DNA of 64,000 nucleotides. Source: Orychophragmus violaceus. Lineage: Eukaryota > Streptophyta > Magnoliopsida > Brassicales > Brassicaceae. Both the position numbers and the translations under genes were made by a program. Under the pieces are notes generated by a model. It did not search any database, had not been told where the DNA came from, and saw only the letters and a program-made list of their open reading frames with translations. The first letter of the stretch is position 1. Every line of letters starts with the position of its first letter. Location of the stretch: the NCBI GenBank assembly GCA_030180135.1, contig CM058237.1:37655126-37719125 (forward strand). The letters are read 5' to 3'. Positions 1-10,810 of the stretch are shown here, piece by piece.

Positions 1-633
1 CAGCTGAAGCCATTTGATGGAGTCCGTACTGAGACAGTGGGGAGCCTGCTTACTCCCATCTTCATGCACTGCGGGATTCCTCTACAGGGCACAGAGTGTG
101 ATACAGCCAAGAAGTTCCTAGATTTCAGTCACTTGCAGAGCGCCCTATGGCTTAAGGAGGGGCGCATTTGGGTTTACCACGACCCGACTTCTGGGAAGTG
201 TGGTATAGAGCTTCCTGCTCCTGCGTTGACACAGATTGATACACTGGAGGACTTGAGATTCCAGCCTCCTGAGACTGAGCAGCGTGGAGTCCCTTCTATG
301 GCTCATCCGCTGGGAGAGCCTTCCACACGAGCTTCCACAGGAGCTTCATCTTCTGCTGCCCCTACGCCTGTGCCTGCTGCTGCGCCTGCTGCTGCCCCGG
401 TTGATATTGGCCCTTATCCTGAGATCACAGTACCCTACGGTGATATGTCTGAGGCTGAGTGGAGAGAGCGTAGTGATGGGATCTGGAGGACCATTTGGGA
501 GTGGATGCGTGGCTGCACTTGCAGGAGACAACCACCAATTCATCAGCCCGTCCCTGCTTCACGACGCAGACAGCGTTCTCCTGCGGACGTCAGTGACACT
601 GAGCACTATGGTGGGATTGATGATAGCGAGTGA
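1..633 (+). CDS. Athila ORF1-like protein, C-terminal part
   Basis: The frame is open from base 1 to the stop at 631-633, so this is the C-terminal 210 codons of a longer protein. It matches the 3' end of ORF1 in Athila A (10200-10810), sharing GSLLTPIF, HLQSA-WLKEGR and the YGDMSE-EWRERSDGI block. The family is the ATHILA ORF-1 group of Arabidopsis retrotransposons, whose function is unknown. Visible features are an Ala/Pro-rich low-complexity stretch (about residues 105-135), an acidic-aromatic block, a Cys-containing segment (GCTC) and a basic then acidic tail. Unlike the Athila A copy, this portion has no internal stop, so it may come from a better preserved element. No catalytic motif is visible. 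Confidence 0.7.
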   Translation, partial: QLKPFDGVRTETVGSLLTPIFMHCGIPLQGTECDTAKKFLDFSHLQSALWLKEGRIWVYHDPTSGKCGIELPAPALTQIDTLEDLRFQPPETEQRGVPSMAHPLGEPSTRASTGASSSAAPTPVPAAAPAAAPVDIGPYPEITVPYGDMSEAEWRERSDGIWRTIWEWMRGCTCRRQPPIHQPVPASRRRQRSPADVSDTEHYGGIDDSE

Positions 634-2043
634 GAGTAGAATCCATCTCTAGACATTCGGTTCTGTACTCTGATTTTTCTCTTTTTCTTGCACTATTTTC
701 TTTTGATTTTTAGTACTCTACTATGTTTGAATGGTTGTACTTGATTAGATACATCTATTGCTTTGATTTTACTCTGTTTCTAGTGTTTTCAGCTTGCAGG
801 ATTCGAAATTGATGAAAACCAACGGACTAACCTGCTAACTCGCTGACTGATCCGACGAATCGCAGTGCGTCGATCGACACACTATTGTGTCGATCGTCAC
901 AACACGATCGAAATTGCACTGCAGCGATCATTGCAGTCCTGAGAAACGATCGATCATAAACGAAAAATCGCCTAGCAACGGTCGATGCACCTAGTGCAAC
1001 GATCGATGCCTGAGCGACAGAGGTAAAACCCGACAGAACTTAACCATTCCTTAAACAAATTTTTATTTCATTTTGCCAATCCTTCGCTTGACACTACTGG
1101 GGACAGTGTGTCTTAAGTGTGGGGGAGGTTCTACTAACTTCTTTCTTTTGTTTTCTTAGAGTCAGTTAAAATTTTCAAATATTTGTTTTATTGAGTCAAA
1201 ACTTTTAAGTAAGAAACAATGATTTTTTGAGAAGATTAGCAGCACTTGCAGGAACTTAAGTAACCATTGGGATGAAGCTGCAGATTATCTCTGACTATTA
1301 GAAAACCCAAACATGGATCAACCTACTGAGAACACCCACATCACTTCAGGTATCAGAGGATCCTTTACTGACTTCACCTTAATACTGACTTAGATTTCTC
1401 ACCTAAGGGCTTGGTATACTTTGTGTCGGATTCCCTTGTTAGTTCTGACACAGCCTGTAAACCTGTCCTATCTAGTTCCCTTCTCCCCTTCCATAAAAAA
1501 AAAGATAATAAACTGAGGATGAGTTAGTAACTCCGAAGTGGTCATGGGAATGGTAGCTAAAACTCTCATATCCTGTGCATCCATGGAATGTGTCCAAGGT
1601 ACACCCCTTAACGGGAAGAGCACTGATAAAAAAATAAAATGATACCCAATGGGGAAAAATCAGAATGCTAAGGAAGGGAAAAGAGAAGAAAGGGACTAGA
1701 GAAAGATAGTATGGTGGTCTAGAGCTGATAAGGTAAGAGTCCACGTGCCTTTGATCGATACTCCTTAGGTGAGACCGCACTTAAATACTTGCAGAAGTCA
1801 GTAGGGAGAATTTGAATGCTTGAATGTGATTGTGGAGTTTACTTAGGACAGTTGCTAAGTGTCGGGGAAGTATATGTTGGTCTTGATGTATGCAGGTTGA
1901 TTCTTTCATGTGGTTTACTAAGGGGAATCTGAGTGTTGCTGCTTCTAGGATGAAAAGAGTTTCTGAAGAGTTTTCAAACCTCTTCACTACATTCTAGTTC
2001 TCTGTTTTGCTTGAGGGCAAGCAAAGGCTAAGTGTGGGGGAGT
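634..2043 (+). other. Athila 1 3' spacer with palindromes and three polypurine boxes
   Basis: No coding sequence seen. A cluster of CGATCG-centred palindromes lies at about 860-1020. AAGTGTGGGGGAG occurs at 1115-1127 and 2030-2042, with a one-base variant near 1855-1868. The last box directly precedes the LTR and is the functional polypurine-tract candidate. A short hairpin (TTTGCTTG, 3-nt loop, CAAGCAAA) lies at about 2007-2026, just before it. Confidence 0.7.
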
Positions 2044-3238
2044 TGATATATCATGATTTTTACCGGTTTTATGCCATGATATAATTGTGTTTTAGTGTTC
2101 TTTTGTGTTCTTTTAGAGTCTTTTACAGGTATAATCAGGTTTGGAGCGGAATTGGAGATATTGGAGCATTTTGGGACTTTTGGAGTGTTTTGGCCGAGAG
2201 TTTAAACTCACTGTCCGATTTGATGATCATGCATCGATCGACACACCTTTGGTGTCGATCGACACACTAGCGAGATGGGCCGAACGCGGCGGTTTAATGA
2301 AGTTATCAAGACTTTGCACTTTGGCCCAGAAGTTTCCAGTATTTACGAAGAAGCCCCAACCGAGATTATGCCTATATAATTAGGATTTTGGTGTTTATTT
2401 TAGATACGCTTTCATACTTAGAGCTAAGAGATTTTTAGAGCTTTTGGGGCTGATCTATTCCTGTACTTCATCTATTTTGGAGAAGATTTCGAACCCCTTT
2501 ATCTATTTAAATTTATTATATGCAATCTATTAATTCTATGATTTCTGTTTCATTAATCATGTCTGAGTAGATTCATAGTTAGGTTTAGGGTTTCTCATTA
2601 AGGATTTGATGACTTGCTAGACTTATTTAATTCAGTTAGGGATTCACATGAATAGAATGTTCTTCGATCTAAACTGTGCTTAATGCTAGTTCTAACCTGA
2701 TCAATTAGAATCTAGATCATAGGTTGCTAAATACGACACGAGAGTGTGGTTTAGAATCTGAACTATTTAGGTTGAGCAATTAAATTATTCGCAAAGAGAT
2801 TTGGCTTAGTTTAATTGTGAACATACCGAACTTGAAATTAATGCTGGTTTAATCTGTTAGTAATTGCAAAGAGATTTGGATTACTGCACTTAGACTTAGA
2901 GGATTTTCGCAAAGAGATTTGGTTAATTCTAATTCCGTGATTTGAGTTCTAGAACTGTGTTTAATTAGATCCTGACTGATTAACTTGTCTGGTTGTCTGA
3001 TTTCCTGAGAATTCCCTAGACTTAGCGCTTTTAGTTAACTGCTTTCACAACAATCTTGCTACTGATTTATTTTCTTGCCTTGCTTTTGATTCACTTCACA
3101 TCTGCTTTCTTCTTAGTATTAATCTCTACGGTTCTTATTCTATCGAGACCAGAGTCTCTGTGGATTCGATACCCTATATACTACAATCACTTAACTGTGC
3201 ACTTGCAGTAGAATAGGATTAAAACTTAGACCCTATCA
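2044..3238 (+). repeat. Athila 1 3' LTR (1195 bp)
   Basis: Starts TGATATATCATG directly after the polypurine tract and ends CCCTATCA, matching both ends of the Athila A LTRs. It contains an inverted repeat at its first bases, a palindrome pair at about 2232-2266, a TATA-like CTATATAA near 2369, and four short GNRA-loop inverted repeats (2736-2747, 2792-2803, 2867-2878, 2910-2921). The GGATTCGAT box near the end is shared with the other Athila LTRs. Confidence 0.88.
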
Positions 3239-4015
3239 AACCACTAATCCCGTAGACGGCCCATCAATCACACCACTTATTTTACTTATCCCTTCCTAAG
3301 TATCTTTTAATAAGTCCTCGATCTGTCGGTTTAGAGTTAGTAAGATTACTAACTCCCCGACATCTCATTATTCATTAACTTCCATTCATTACCCTTAACC
3401 CGACTAATTAACCCACCCCGTTATTATATTCTAAGTGTGTTATGTATTTTAACCGTATTTTAATCAACTCATGATTTCCCGTATATAGATTCCTTTAGAT
3501 ACGTTCTTAAGTACTTATATATTTATATACGTCCTAGCATGCCGTTCTATATGTATCCATCACCCAATCAAGCAATCAACGAATTAGCAATGTTTACGGA
3601 TATAAGCTAACTAGCATGCATCCCTTAACCTAACCATTTAATTTATTAACTGAGTTATTAATCAACCTAGCCGTTCTAACCAATTCAATCAATCGGGTAT
3701 GAAACCTAAACTACGGTTTATCAATTCCAGATCTATAAGATTCTAACTAAATGCAACACACAATTTAGCCGACTCACTTTGTTATCATGACGACGGATGG
3801 ATGGATTTGACGGAACTCCGACACGAACCCGACGCTAACCCGAACCTTCCCCGAACCGTCGACTTGCTTTGACCCGACCTTGACCCGCACTTGACCGTAA
3901 CGTTGACCTTAGTGATTATGATCGAGCCTCCGGACCATCCTCATCTTCTCTCTCCTCTTTCCCTCCTTCTCTCTCTCCTCTGGTTCTCTCTCTCTCCTCC
4001 GTTTCTCTCTCCTCC

Positions 4016-4062
<47 letters not shown>

Positions 4063-4372
4063 CTTCACGCATCTCCTTCTCTCCCTCTTCTTCTTCTTCT
4101 TCAACCTTCAGCTTCATCTTCTCTCTCTCTCTCCTTCACGCTTCTTCTTCTTCTTCTTCAAGTTTCATCTTCTCTCTCTCTCTCTCCCTCCCCCTTAAGC
4201 CACACAGACCAAGAGGATGAGATGCATTCATCTCATTTAACATGTGATCTAAATCACATGCATTGCATCTCTTCTAAAAATGCCACAACACCTTCTCATC
4301 TTCTCTAGGCTTGCCATGTCTCCCATCTCTTCCCAAATTATTTTATTCTTCAATTATACAAACTTGGAGTCC
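3239..4372. other. Non-coding segment split by Athila A; possible old LTR
   Basis: No convincing gene. It continues at 13436 after the Athila A insertion. The joined segment ends in GGGTATTACA near 13877, which resembles the 3' end of many plant chromovirus LTRs, so an old solo LTR truncated by Athila 1 is possible. The open frame over the CT-rich tract near 3891-4220 is low-complexity and not counted as a gene. The left TSD copy of Athila A is 4368-4372 (AGTCC). Confidence 0.4.
4018..4060. repeat. (TC)n microsatellite
   Basis: About 43 bp of uninterrupted TC dinucleotide, inside a longer pyrimidine-rich region (about 3950-4195) that also holds TTC repeats. Confidence 0.95.
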
Positions 4373-5583
4373 TGATATATCATGGTTTTTACCGGTTTTA
4401 TACCATGATATAAGTCTGTTTTAGTGTCTTTTGGTGTTCCTTTAGAGTCTTTTGCAGGTTTTATTAGGTACACGTATGTTTGGAGCAAAAGTGGAGATTA
4501 TGGAGTTAATTGGAGCACTTTGGAGATTTGACCCGGGAGGTTGTGTTCACTGTCCAGATTTGAGATCTGCGTCGATCGTTGCACACCTGCATCGATCGAT
4601 GCACAGCGAGTTGGGCCAGACTCTCGGACGTTTAATGAAGATTTCTAATATTGCAAAGATGCCCAGAAGTTCCAGATATTTACACAGAAGCCCCAAGTCG
4701 TGTTTTAGCTATTTAATTAGGTTTTTAACTTCAGTTTTAATTACGCTATCATAACTTAGAGCAGAGAGTTTTTAGAGCTTTTAGGGCTGATCTGATCCTG
4801 TACTACATTCGTTTTGGAGAAGTTTTCGAACCCCTTTTATATTCTAATCGCTTTTATGATTTCTATTAATTCATTGATTATGTTTACATCATCTATGTCT
4901 GAGTAGTTTCATAGTTAGGTTTAGGGTTTCTCATAGGAATTTCATGACTTGCTAGATATAATTAATTCAGTTAAGGATTCACATCAATAGATGTTCTTCA
5001 AACTAAATTGTGTTTAATGCTAGTTCTAACCTGATCAATTAGAATCTAGATATTAGGTTGCTAAATACGATACGACAGTGTGATTTAGAATCTGAACTAT
5101 TTAGGTTGATCAATTTAATTACTCGCAAAGGAATTTGGTTTAATTAGATTGTGAACATATCAAACTTGGAATTAAAGCTGGTTTAATCTGTTAGTAATTG
5201 CAAAGGAATTTGGATTACTGCACTTAGACTTAGAGAATTCTCGCAAAGGAATTTGGTTAATTCTATATATGTGTTTTGAGTTCTAGAACTGAGTTTAATT
5301 AGATCCTGACTGAATGATTTATCTGCTTGTCTGATTTCCTGAGAACGCCCTAGATTGAGCGCCCTTAGTTTATTGCCTACAACAACAACCTGCTACTTGT
5401 TTACTTTCTTGCTTGCTCTTTAGATAATTCAATACAATCTGCTTTTTGCTTTCTCCTAGTTTTAATCTCTTTAAGTTCTTAATCCTATCGTTGCCTAGAG
5501 TCCTCGTGGATTCGATCCCTAAGTACTACATTGACATTACTGTGCACTTGCAGTTAGTATAGGGTAAAACTTTAGACCTATCA
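4373..5583 (+). repeat. Athila A 5' LTR (1211 bp)
   Basis: Begins TGATATATCATGG and ends GACCTATCA. A 10-bp perfect inverted repeat (TATATCATGG 4376-4385 and CCATGATATA 4403-4412) sits at its start. The palindrome pair is at 4569-4604. Four short inverted repeats lie at 5070-5081, 5126-5137, 5201-5212 and 5244-5255. Confidence 0.95.
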
Positions 5584-5589
5584 TGTTTT

Positions 5590-5606
5590 TGGCGCCGTTG
5601 CCGGGG
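5590..5606 (+). other. Primer-binding site, tRNA-Asp type
   Basis: TGGCGCCGTTGCCGGGG is complementary over 17 nt to the 3' end of plant tRNA-Asp, the known primer of Athila elements. It starts six bases after the LTR end. Confidence 0.9.
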
Positions 5607-5813
5607 ACTCTTAGAGTCTTCGATAGATTCGAACCTAGGGTTTAAACTAGAATTTTTATTTTTTTTTAATTTTTTTTAGTTACTAATATTTTCTCTGTTT
5701 TCTCTCTGTCGAAGGTACCGATTTCGCATAGCGTCGATCATTGCACCCTTTGTGTCGATCGTCACTAGGCGATTCTGAGATTGAATCGATCGTTGCACTG
5801 TTAGCATCGATCG

Positions 5814-8486
5814 TTGCTTGACGATTACAGACGGTTTATGCAGACGCGTGAAACCAGAAGCAATCAGAACTTGAATCTCGTCAATCTCGGACTTGAAGAA
5901 CTTGGACGACTAGAGAGGACTAACAGAAGAGAAAGAAGAGCAAGGATGGTACGTGAACGTTTGATTCTAATAGCCGATGCTCAAGGTACCCTGAGGGATC
6001 CGCAAAACAATCCTTACAATGCTGCTGGGCAAAGGATTGATGCTGAGGGACATGTGATCCCTGATATTGAGGAACCTGAACCACAACCGCAGGCGCAAGG
6101 CCAAGGACAGGCCCAAGGAAGACAGATGGTTCTTCATGAGAGGACTTTGGCTGACTACAATCGTTCGGATGAGTTTCATGCCAACCGGTCAGCTCTGGTA
6201 CCTCCCGGTTTTGAGCGGAATGATTTTGAAATCAAAACCATCTACTACTCGCTGATGAGGCAGAATGCTTTCCATGGTCACCCGTCGGAGCAGCCTATGG
6301 ATCACATTGATCAGTTTGAGGACATAATCACTGGCATGAAGTATGATGGAGTATGCCAGGATTATCTGTTTCTCAAGATCTTTCCACACAGTCTCGCTGG
6401 AGATGCTGCTGCATGGCTGAAGCAACTGCCACCTGGGCAGTATACTACTTGGGATGCTCTGAAGAGTGAGTTCCTGCGTCACTTCTATGATGATGCGCGT
6501 TCTGATCAGTCCAGGCAGGACATTCTCACCTTTACCCAAGGTCCTACTGAGCCTCTTAAGACTGCCTGGATGAGATTCAAGAAGCACCAGCATGACTGCC
6601 CGCACCATGGGTTTACTAAGGTAACATTGCTTGGTATCTTCTTTAGAGGCATAGATCTTCCATATCAGACTGCGCTGGATAACTCCAGCGATGCAAACTT
6701 CAACACTAGGACTCCTGCACAAGCTAAGCAGCTGATAGAGAACTTAGTGAGCAGTAATAGCTTCAAGACTACTGATGAGAGAAGGAAGAAGTCCGATGGA
6801 AAAGTAGAGAATTTAGAGATTGCTGATATTAGATCTAAGATGGACACTGTCTGCAATCTTCTAGCTGGGAAGAAAGCTGTCCACTTTGCTCAAGATGTTG
6901 AGATAGTTGGAGCTGAGGAAGAGAACCAAGAAGAGGATGTGAACTACATTGGAGGATTTGGTTTCCAAGGAAATTTGTTCGGAAATCAGTCTGGGAATAG
7001 GTTCTTCGGTGGAGGATAAAAGAGTGCTTTCAACAGCAATCAAAACTCTTCTGGATTTGGACAGACTAGTGGTTTTCAGAAACCTTTTGGACAAGGTAAC
7101 CAAAGGACCTATGGATCTTCATCTTATCAGACTCCTCCTGATGCTAGCGCTCATGAGAGCAAGATGGAAGCTATGATGGAGCAGCTGCTAGAGGGACAAA
7201 CCAAGATTGTTGTGGACTGCAACAAGAAGTTGGATGCGGTTTATGAGGACCTTAATGGTAAGTTTGAGTCTCTAAACACTCATGTGAAGCAGTTGGACAC
7301 TCAGGCGAGCCAGATCTCTAGTTCTGTTAAAGGAAAAGGAGTAGTTGACACCCATATTAAGGCCTGGTCAGTGTACATTGATGATGGATCAACACAAGGT
7401 GAAAATTTTGAGTTGAAAACAGCTGAGTTGGTAGAAGAGGCCGAAAATTCGGATTTTGAAGAAAATCTCTCGGGTAGAATCTGTGAAAACAGTGATGCAT
7501 CGATCGATGCACTCTTAGCGTCGATTGTTGCAGGTCGTGAACAGACAGATTCGCAGGATTCTGATGGCATTGATGCAGATTTGGAGCTTGATCGTTTATT
7601 CCTTGGAGTGTCCGAGATTACTCAGCAGGAGATTTATGCACAATCCATTAGACTATATCCTTCAGTGTCTGAAGTGATTCAACAAGAGATTGAAGAGCTT
7701 AAGCAGCTAGAAGAGATTGGTGAAGAGTTGGAAGAAATCCCATCATCTGATGATCCACCTTATCACCGATGTGTGCAGAGGTACTTGAGAAAGATGATGC
7801 CTATGGATGAAGAGCTGAAAGATTGGGTGATTGTGGTCCCTCAACTGATAAGTGATGTGCTGTTAACCAAGATCCCGAAGAAGCTGCCTGACCCTGGTGT
7901 CTTTGTGCTGAATTGCTCTATCTTCGAGGATAGCTTTAGGCGTTCTCTGTGTGATCTGGGAGCTGCTGGAAGTCTTATGCCATATTCTATGGCAGAGAAG
8001 CTGGGTATGCTGGATTTTTCGCCTACTAGGACCTCTCTTGTCCTAGCTGATCAGTCTATAAGAGTTCCAGAAGGACTCCTTGAGGACATCCCGGTGAGAG
8101 TTGGAAACTACTTGGTTCCAACAGACTTCTTAGTGATGAAGTATGACAGTGATCCTGATGACGCGTTGATACTTGGGAGACCATTCTTAGCAACAGCAGG
8201 AGCGGTAATAGATGTTAGACACAGTCTGATTGATCTCCACCTGGGAGATGAGCCGCTGCATTATGAGATGGATAAGCTGCGCAAGCCGCTGATTGATGGG
8301 CAGACATTCACCATTATGGATGGAGATGATAAGCGGCCAGGTGACACTGTGATTTTGGATCCTGGGGAACGTTTCTCTCCTTCTTTTCTTGGACAAGAGC
8401 ATTCTGATACAGCCTACTCGCCGCCTTGGATGAGGAGACTTGCACATAGGCAATCAAAGTCTCTGTCAGGATTTCACGATGCCTGA
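5814..8486 (+). pseudogene. Athila A gag-protease polyprotein, one in-frame stop
   Basis: Structural Gag plus aspartic protease of an Athila element. The frame opens with MLDDYR, the same start as the intact 872-residue copy in Athila B. A TAA at 7017-7019 interrupts it; the same frame then stays open to 8486, so a single nonsense change separates two otherwise collinear parts. The retrotransposon Gag block (AWLKQLPPGQYTTW, FLRHFYDDARSDQ, FFRGIDLPYQ) covers about residues 195-300. The protease motif DLGAAGS falls at about residue 713, followed by ALILGRPFLATAGA, the usual second half of a retropepsin. No zinc knuckle is evident. A pair of CGATCG palindromes (7497-7535) lies in the coding sequence. 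Nothing resembling reverse transcriptase follows. Confidence 0.88.
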
Positions 8487-9311
8487 TTCTTGTTCGTCCG
8501 GTCAAGCTAATGACCTTAAACAAGCGCGGAGTGGGAGGCAACCCACTGTTAGGTTTTAGTATTTTTCTTTCTTATTTTTGGTGTTTTTCTTAGGAACTTA
8601 CGTTTTGATTTTGTTTTGCTAAGTTTTTAGATACAGAACTCGAGTCTGGAGATGTGTGACGATCGATGCACTTGTGCACCGGTCGTTGCAGGGAGATTTG
8701 ACGAAGAGATGGGATCGCCTAGTGACGATCGTTGCGGTCCTGTGCAACGGTCGTTGCAAACGGTTTAATTGAAAAATTAAGGTACGCGTGCTAAACCGGA
8801 ATCAATTCAGTTCAACAGCATCGATCGTTGCTCATCAGTAACGATCGTTGCACCCACGACCAGGTAAGTGCCTTAAACCTTTTTCTCTTCTCTTTTTCCC
8901 CATTTCCGCCGTCCGTACAACCACGATTCCCTTACCCTAAATCTCTCAAATCTTCATCGTTTTCTCTGATTCAAGGCTTGATTTTACTTGTTTTAACATC
9001 CTCTATCTATTTCTCTTACCCAATTGCAGTGAATCCAAGGTAATGTGCCTCAATTTCATGATTTTCGGATTCGTTTTTAGGGTTTTAGAAATTGAGAATT
9101 TTGGCTTGAAAACGATGATCCCATGCTATTATAGACCTGATTTAGGATGATTGGTGATGGATTGTTATTGTTGGTGTAGTTTTAGAATAGATTTAGAAAC
9201 GATTTTGAGGATTTATTGTCGACTGTGAAATCGCCCTGCATCGATCGTTGCATTGCGATTTCACAGGGATATTCTGCCGAGACTAATATTGTTTTATTTT
9301 CCTGAATGCAG
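8487..9311 (+). other. Region upstream of ORF1 with palindromes and splice signals
   Basis: Non-coding. CGATCG palindromes lie at about 8659-8860 and 9238-9252. A strong donor-like CAG/GTAAGTG is at 8861-8870. An acceptor-like pyrimidine tract ending TTGCAG (9024-9029) is followed ten bases later by a second donor (AAG/GTAATG at 9040). Another acceptor, TGAATGCAG, ends at 9311, directly before the ORF1 start codon. This fits expression of ORF1 from a spliced transcript. Confidence 0.5.
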
Positions 9312-10810
9312 ATGCCTCCTCGATAATCCCGTAACCATAGAACTACCGCATCAGCAGCTACAGCTCACCATCAGCCGCCACCTGAGTGGTTCCATCGAGA
9401 ATCACCACATCCTGCGGATTATGTGAGAGTTGGTCAGGCCATAGCACCGCCTTGGCCCCGAGCAGATAAGACAGAGATCCAGTCGGATAGAGTGTGGCCA
9501 AATGATATTGCTGAGTTCCTTAAGACCGATGAGTTCACAGAGAGACCGTTGCTTGATGATTGGGATGAGTTCGACACGTTGCTGTACAATGGTTGGTGTG
9601 GCATGACGCTTAAGCCAACTAAGTTTGCAGATTATTCGACTTGTAAGAGTCTGGGCATCGATGAGCAGGTTCTTGCATTGTGTAAAGGCATTGGTCTGGG
9701 GACAATGCCTATGCAGCCTCATGAGATGTACCCTGAGTTGGTGAGACAGTTTCTAGCCACTTGCAGCGTGATTTACCCTACACCAGACAGCAGGAAAGCT
9801 TCGGGAGGTTTCTTTACCTTCATGTGCTTAGGATGCAGGTATCAGATTCCTCTTCTCGATATCTGTAGGATTTATGGATTCAGCACTGAGCCTGCGCGTA
9901 TTGGTATGTCTGTTCCATGGGATGTAGAGGAGACTCAGTATTTCTGAGAGTGTATTGGCAATGGTCGATACAACTCGAGGACGACGTCGGTGAAGCAGGT
10001 TAGACATCCTGTTCTGAGATATGTTCTGCGCATCTTGGGATGTACTTTGTTGTGCAAAGCTGAAGCCAACAAGATGCACAAGAATGAGATGGAGATGTTG
10101 TTTATTGGACTGAGGGATCAGTTTGAAGATACCCCTTTGAGAGATCCCACTAAGGACTCAACTTGGGAGCTGTCTTCGCTCATCAGTTATGCGACCTGCA
10201 GAAGAAGCCATTTGATGGTGTGGGCACTGAGTCAGTAGGGAGTTTGCTTACTCCCATTTTCAGACATTGTAGGATCCCCTAAGAGGGTACGGAGCGTAAT
10301 GATAGCATTGAGTTTCTCGATTTCACTCACTTGCAGAGTGCTACATGGCTCAAGGAGGGACGCGTTTGGGTTTATTATGATCCTGCCACAGTGAAGTGTG
10401 GTGTGGATCTTCCTGCTCCTGGTCTTACACAGGTTGATACGCTGGATGCCTTGAGGTTCCAGCCTCCTACGAGCGAGCAGTGCAGAGTCCCTTCAATGGC
10501 TCATCCGCTGGGAGAGCCTTCTACACGAGCTTTTACTTCCTCTGCGCCTGCGCCTGCACCTGCTGCTCCTGTCGATGACATTGGACCTTTGGCCGAGCCT
10601 ACGATGCCTTATGGTGATATGTCTGAGGTAGAATGGAGAGAGCGCTCAGATGGTATTCTACGGGTCGTCTGGAACTTCATGTGTACCTGCACTTGCAAGA
10701 GACAGCCTCAGATACACCATCCAGGACCTTCACGACGCAGACGACGCTCTCCGACTCCCGGTTCTTCGAGTGGTACTGATCGCATTGCTGAGATGGATGA
10801 TGACGAGTGA
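9312..10810 (+). pseudogene. Athila ORF1-family gene, multiply broken
   Basis: Belongs to the ATHILA ORF-1 protein family of Arabidopsis-type elements; function unknown, sometimes discussed as occupying the env position. The start ATG (9312) follows a splice acceptor. The frame has a TAA at 9324-9326, a TGA at 9945-9947 (probably from a Trp codon), a frameshift near 10197 where it leaves the 9312 frame, and a stop near 10279. The last part is open from about 10331 to 10808. Recognisable pieces are WFHRESPHPADYVRVGQAIA near the N-terminus, a central hydrophobic block (TFMCLGCRYQIPLLDICRIYG), an Ala/Pro-rich stretch and the C-terminal YGDMSE-EWRERSDGI block shared with Athila 1. It cannot encode a full protein. 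Confidence 0.8.

Larger units (their letters stand above)
1..3238 (+). mobile_element. Athila 1: 3' part of an Athila-type Ty3/gypsy retrotransposon
   Basis: The window opens inside this element. In order it shows the end of an Athila ORF1-like reading frame, a non-coding spacer rich in CGATCG palindromes, a polypurine tract (2030-2042) and a complete 3' LTR. It aligns by eye with the corresponding parts of Athila A (10200-13430). The 5' half is outside the window, so the TSD cannot be checked; bases 3239-3243 (AACCA) would be the right-hand copy. It is a diverged relative of Athila A: the LTR is 1195 bp against 1211 bp, with many substitutions. Confidence 0.85.

Noticed and set aside
3891..4220. 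Ser/Leu-rich 109-residue frame
   Set aside because: CT-rich low-complexity DNA without homology or gene signals.
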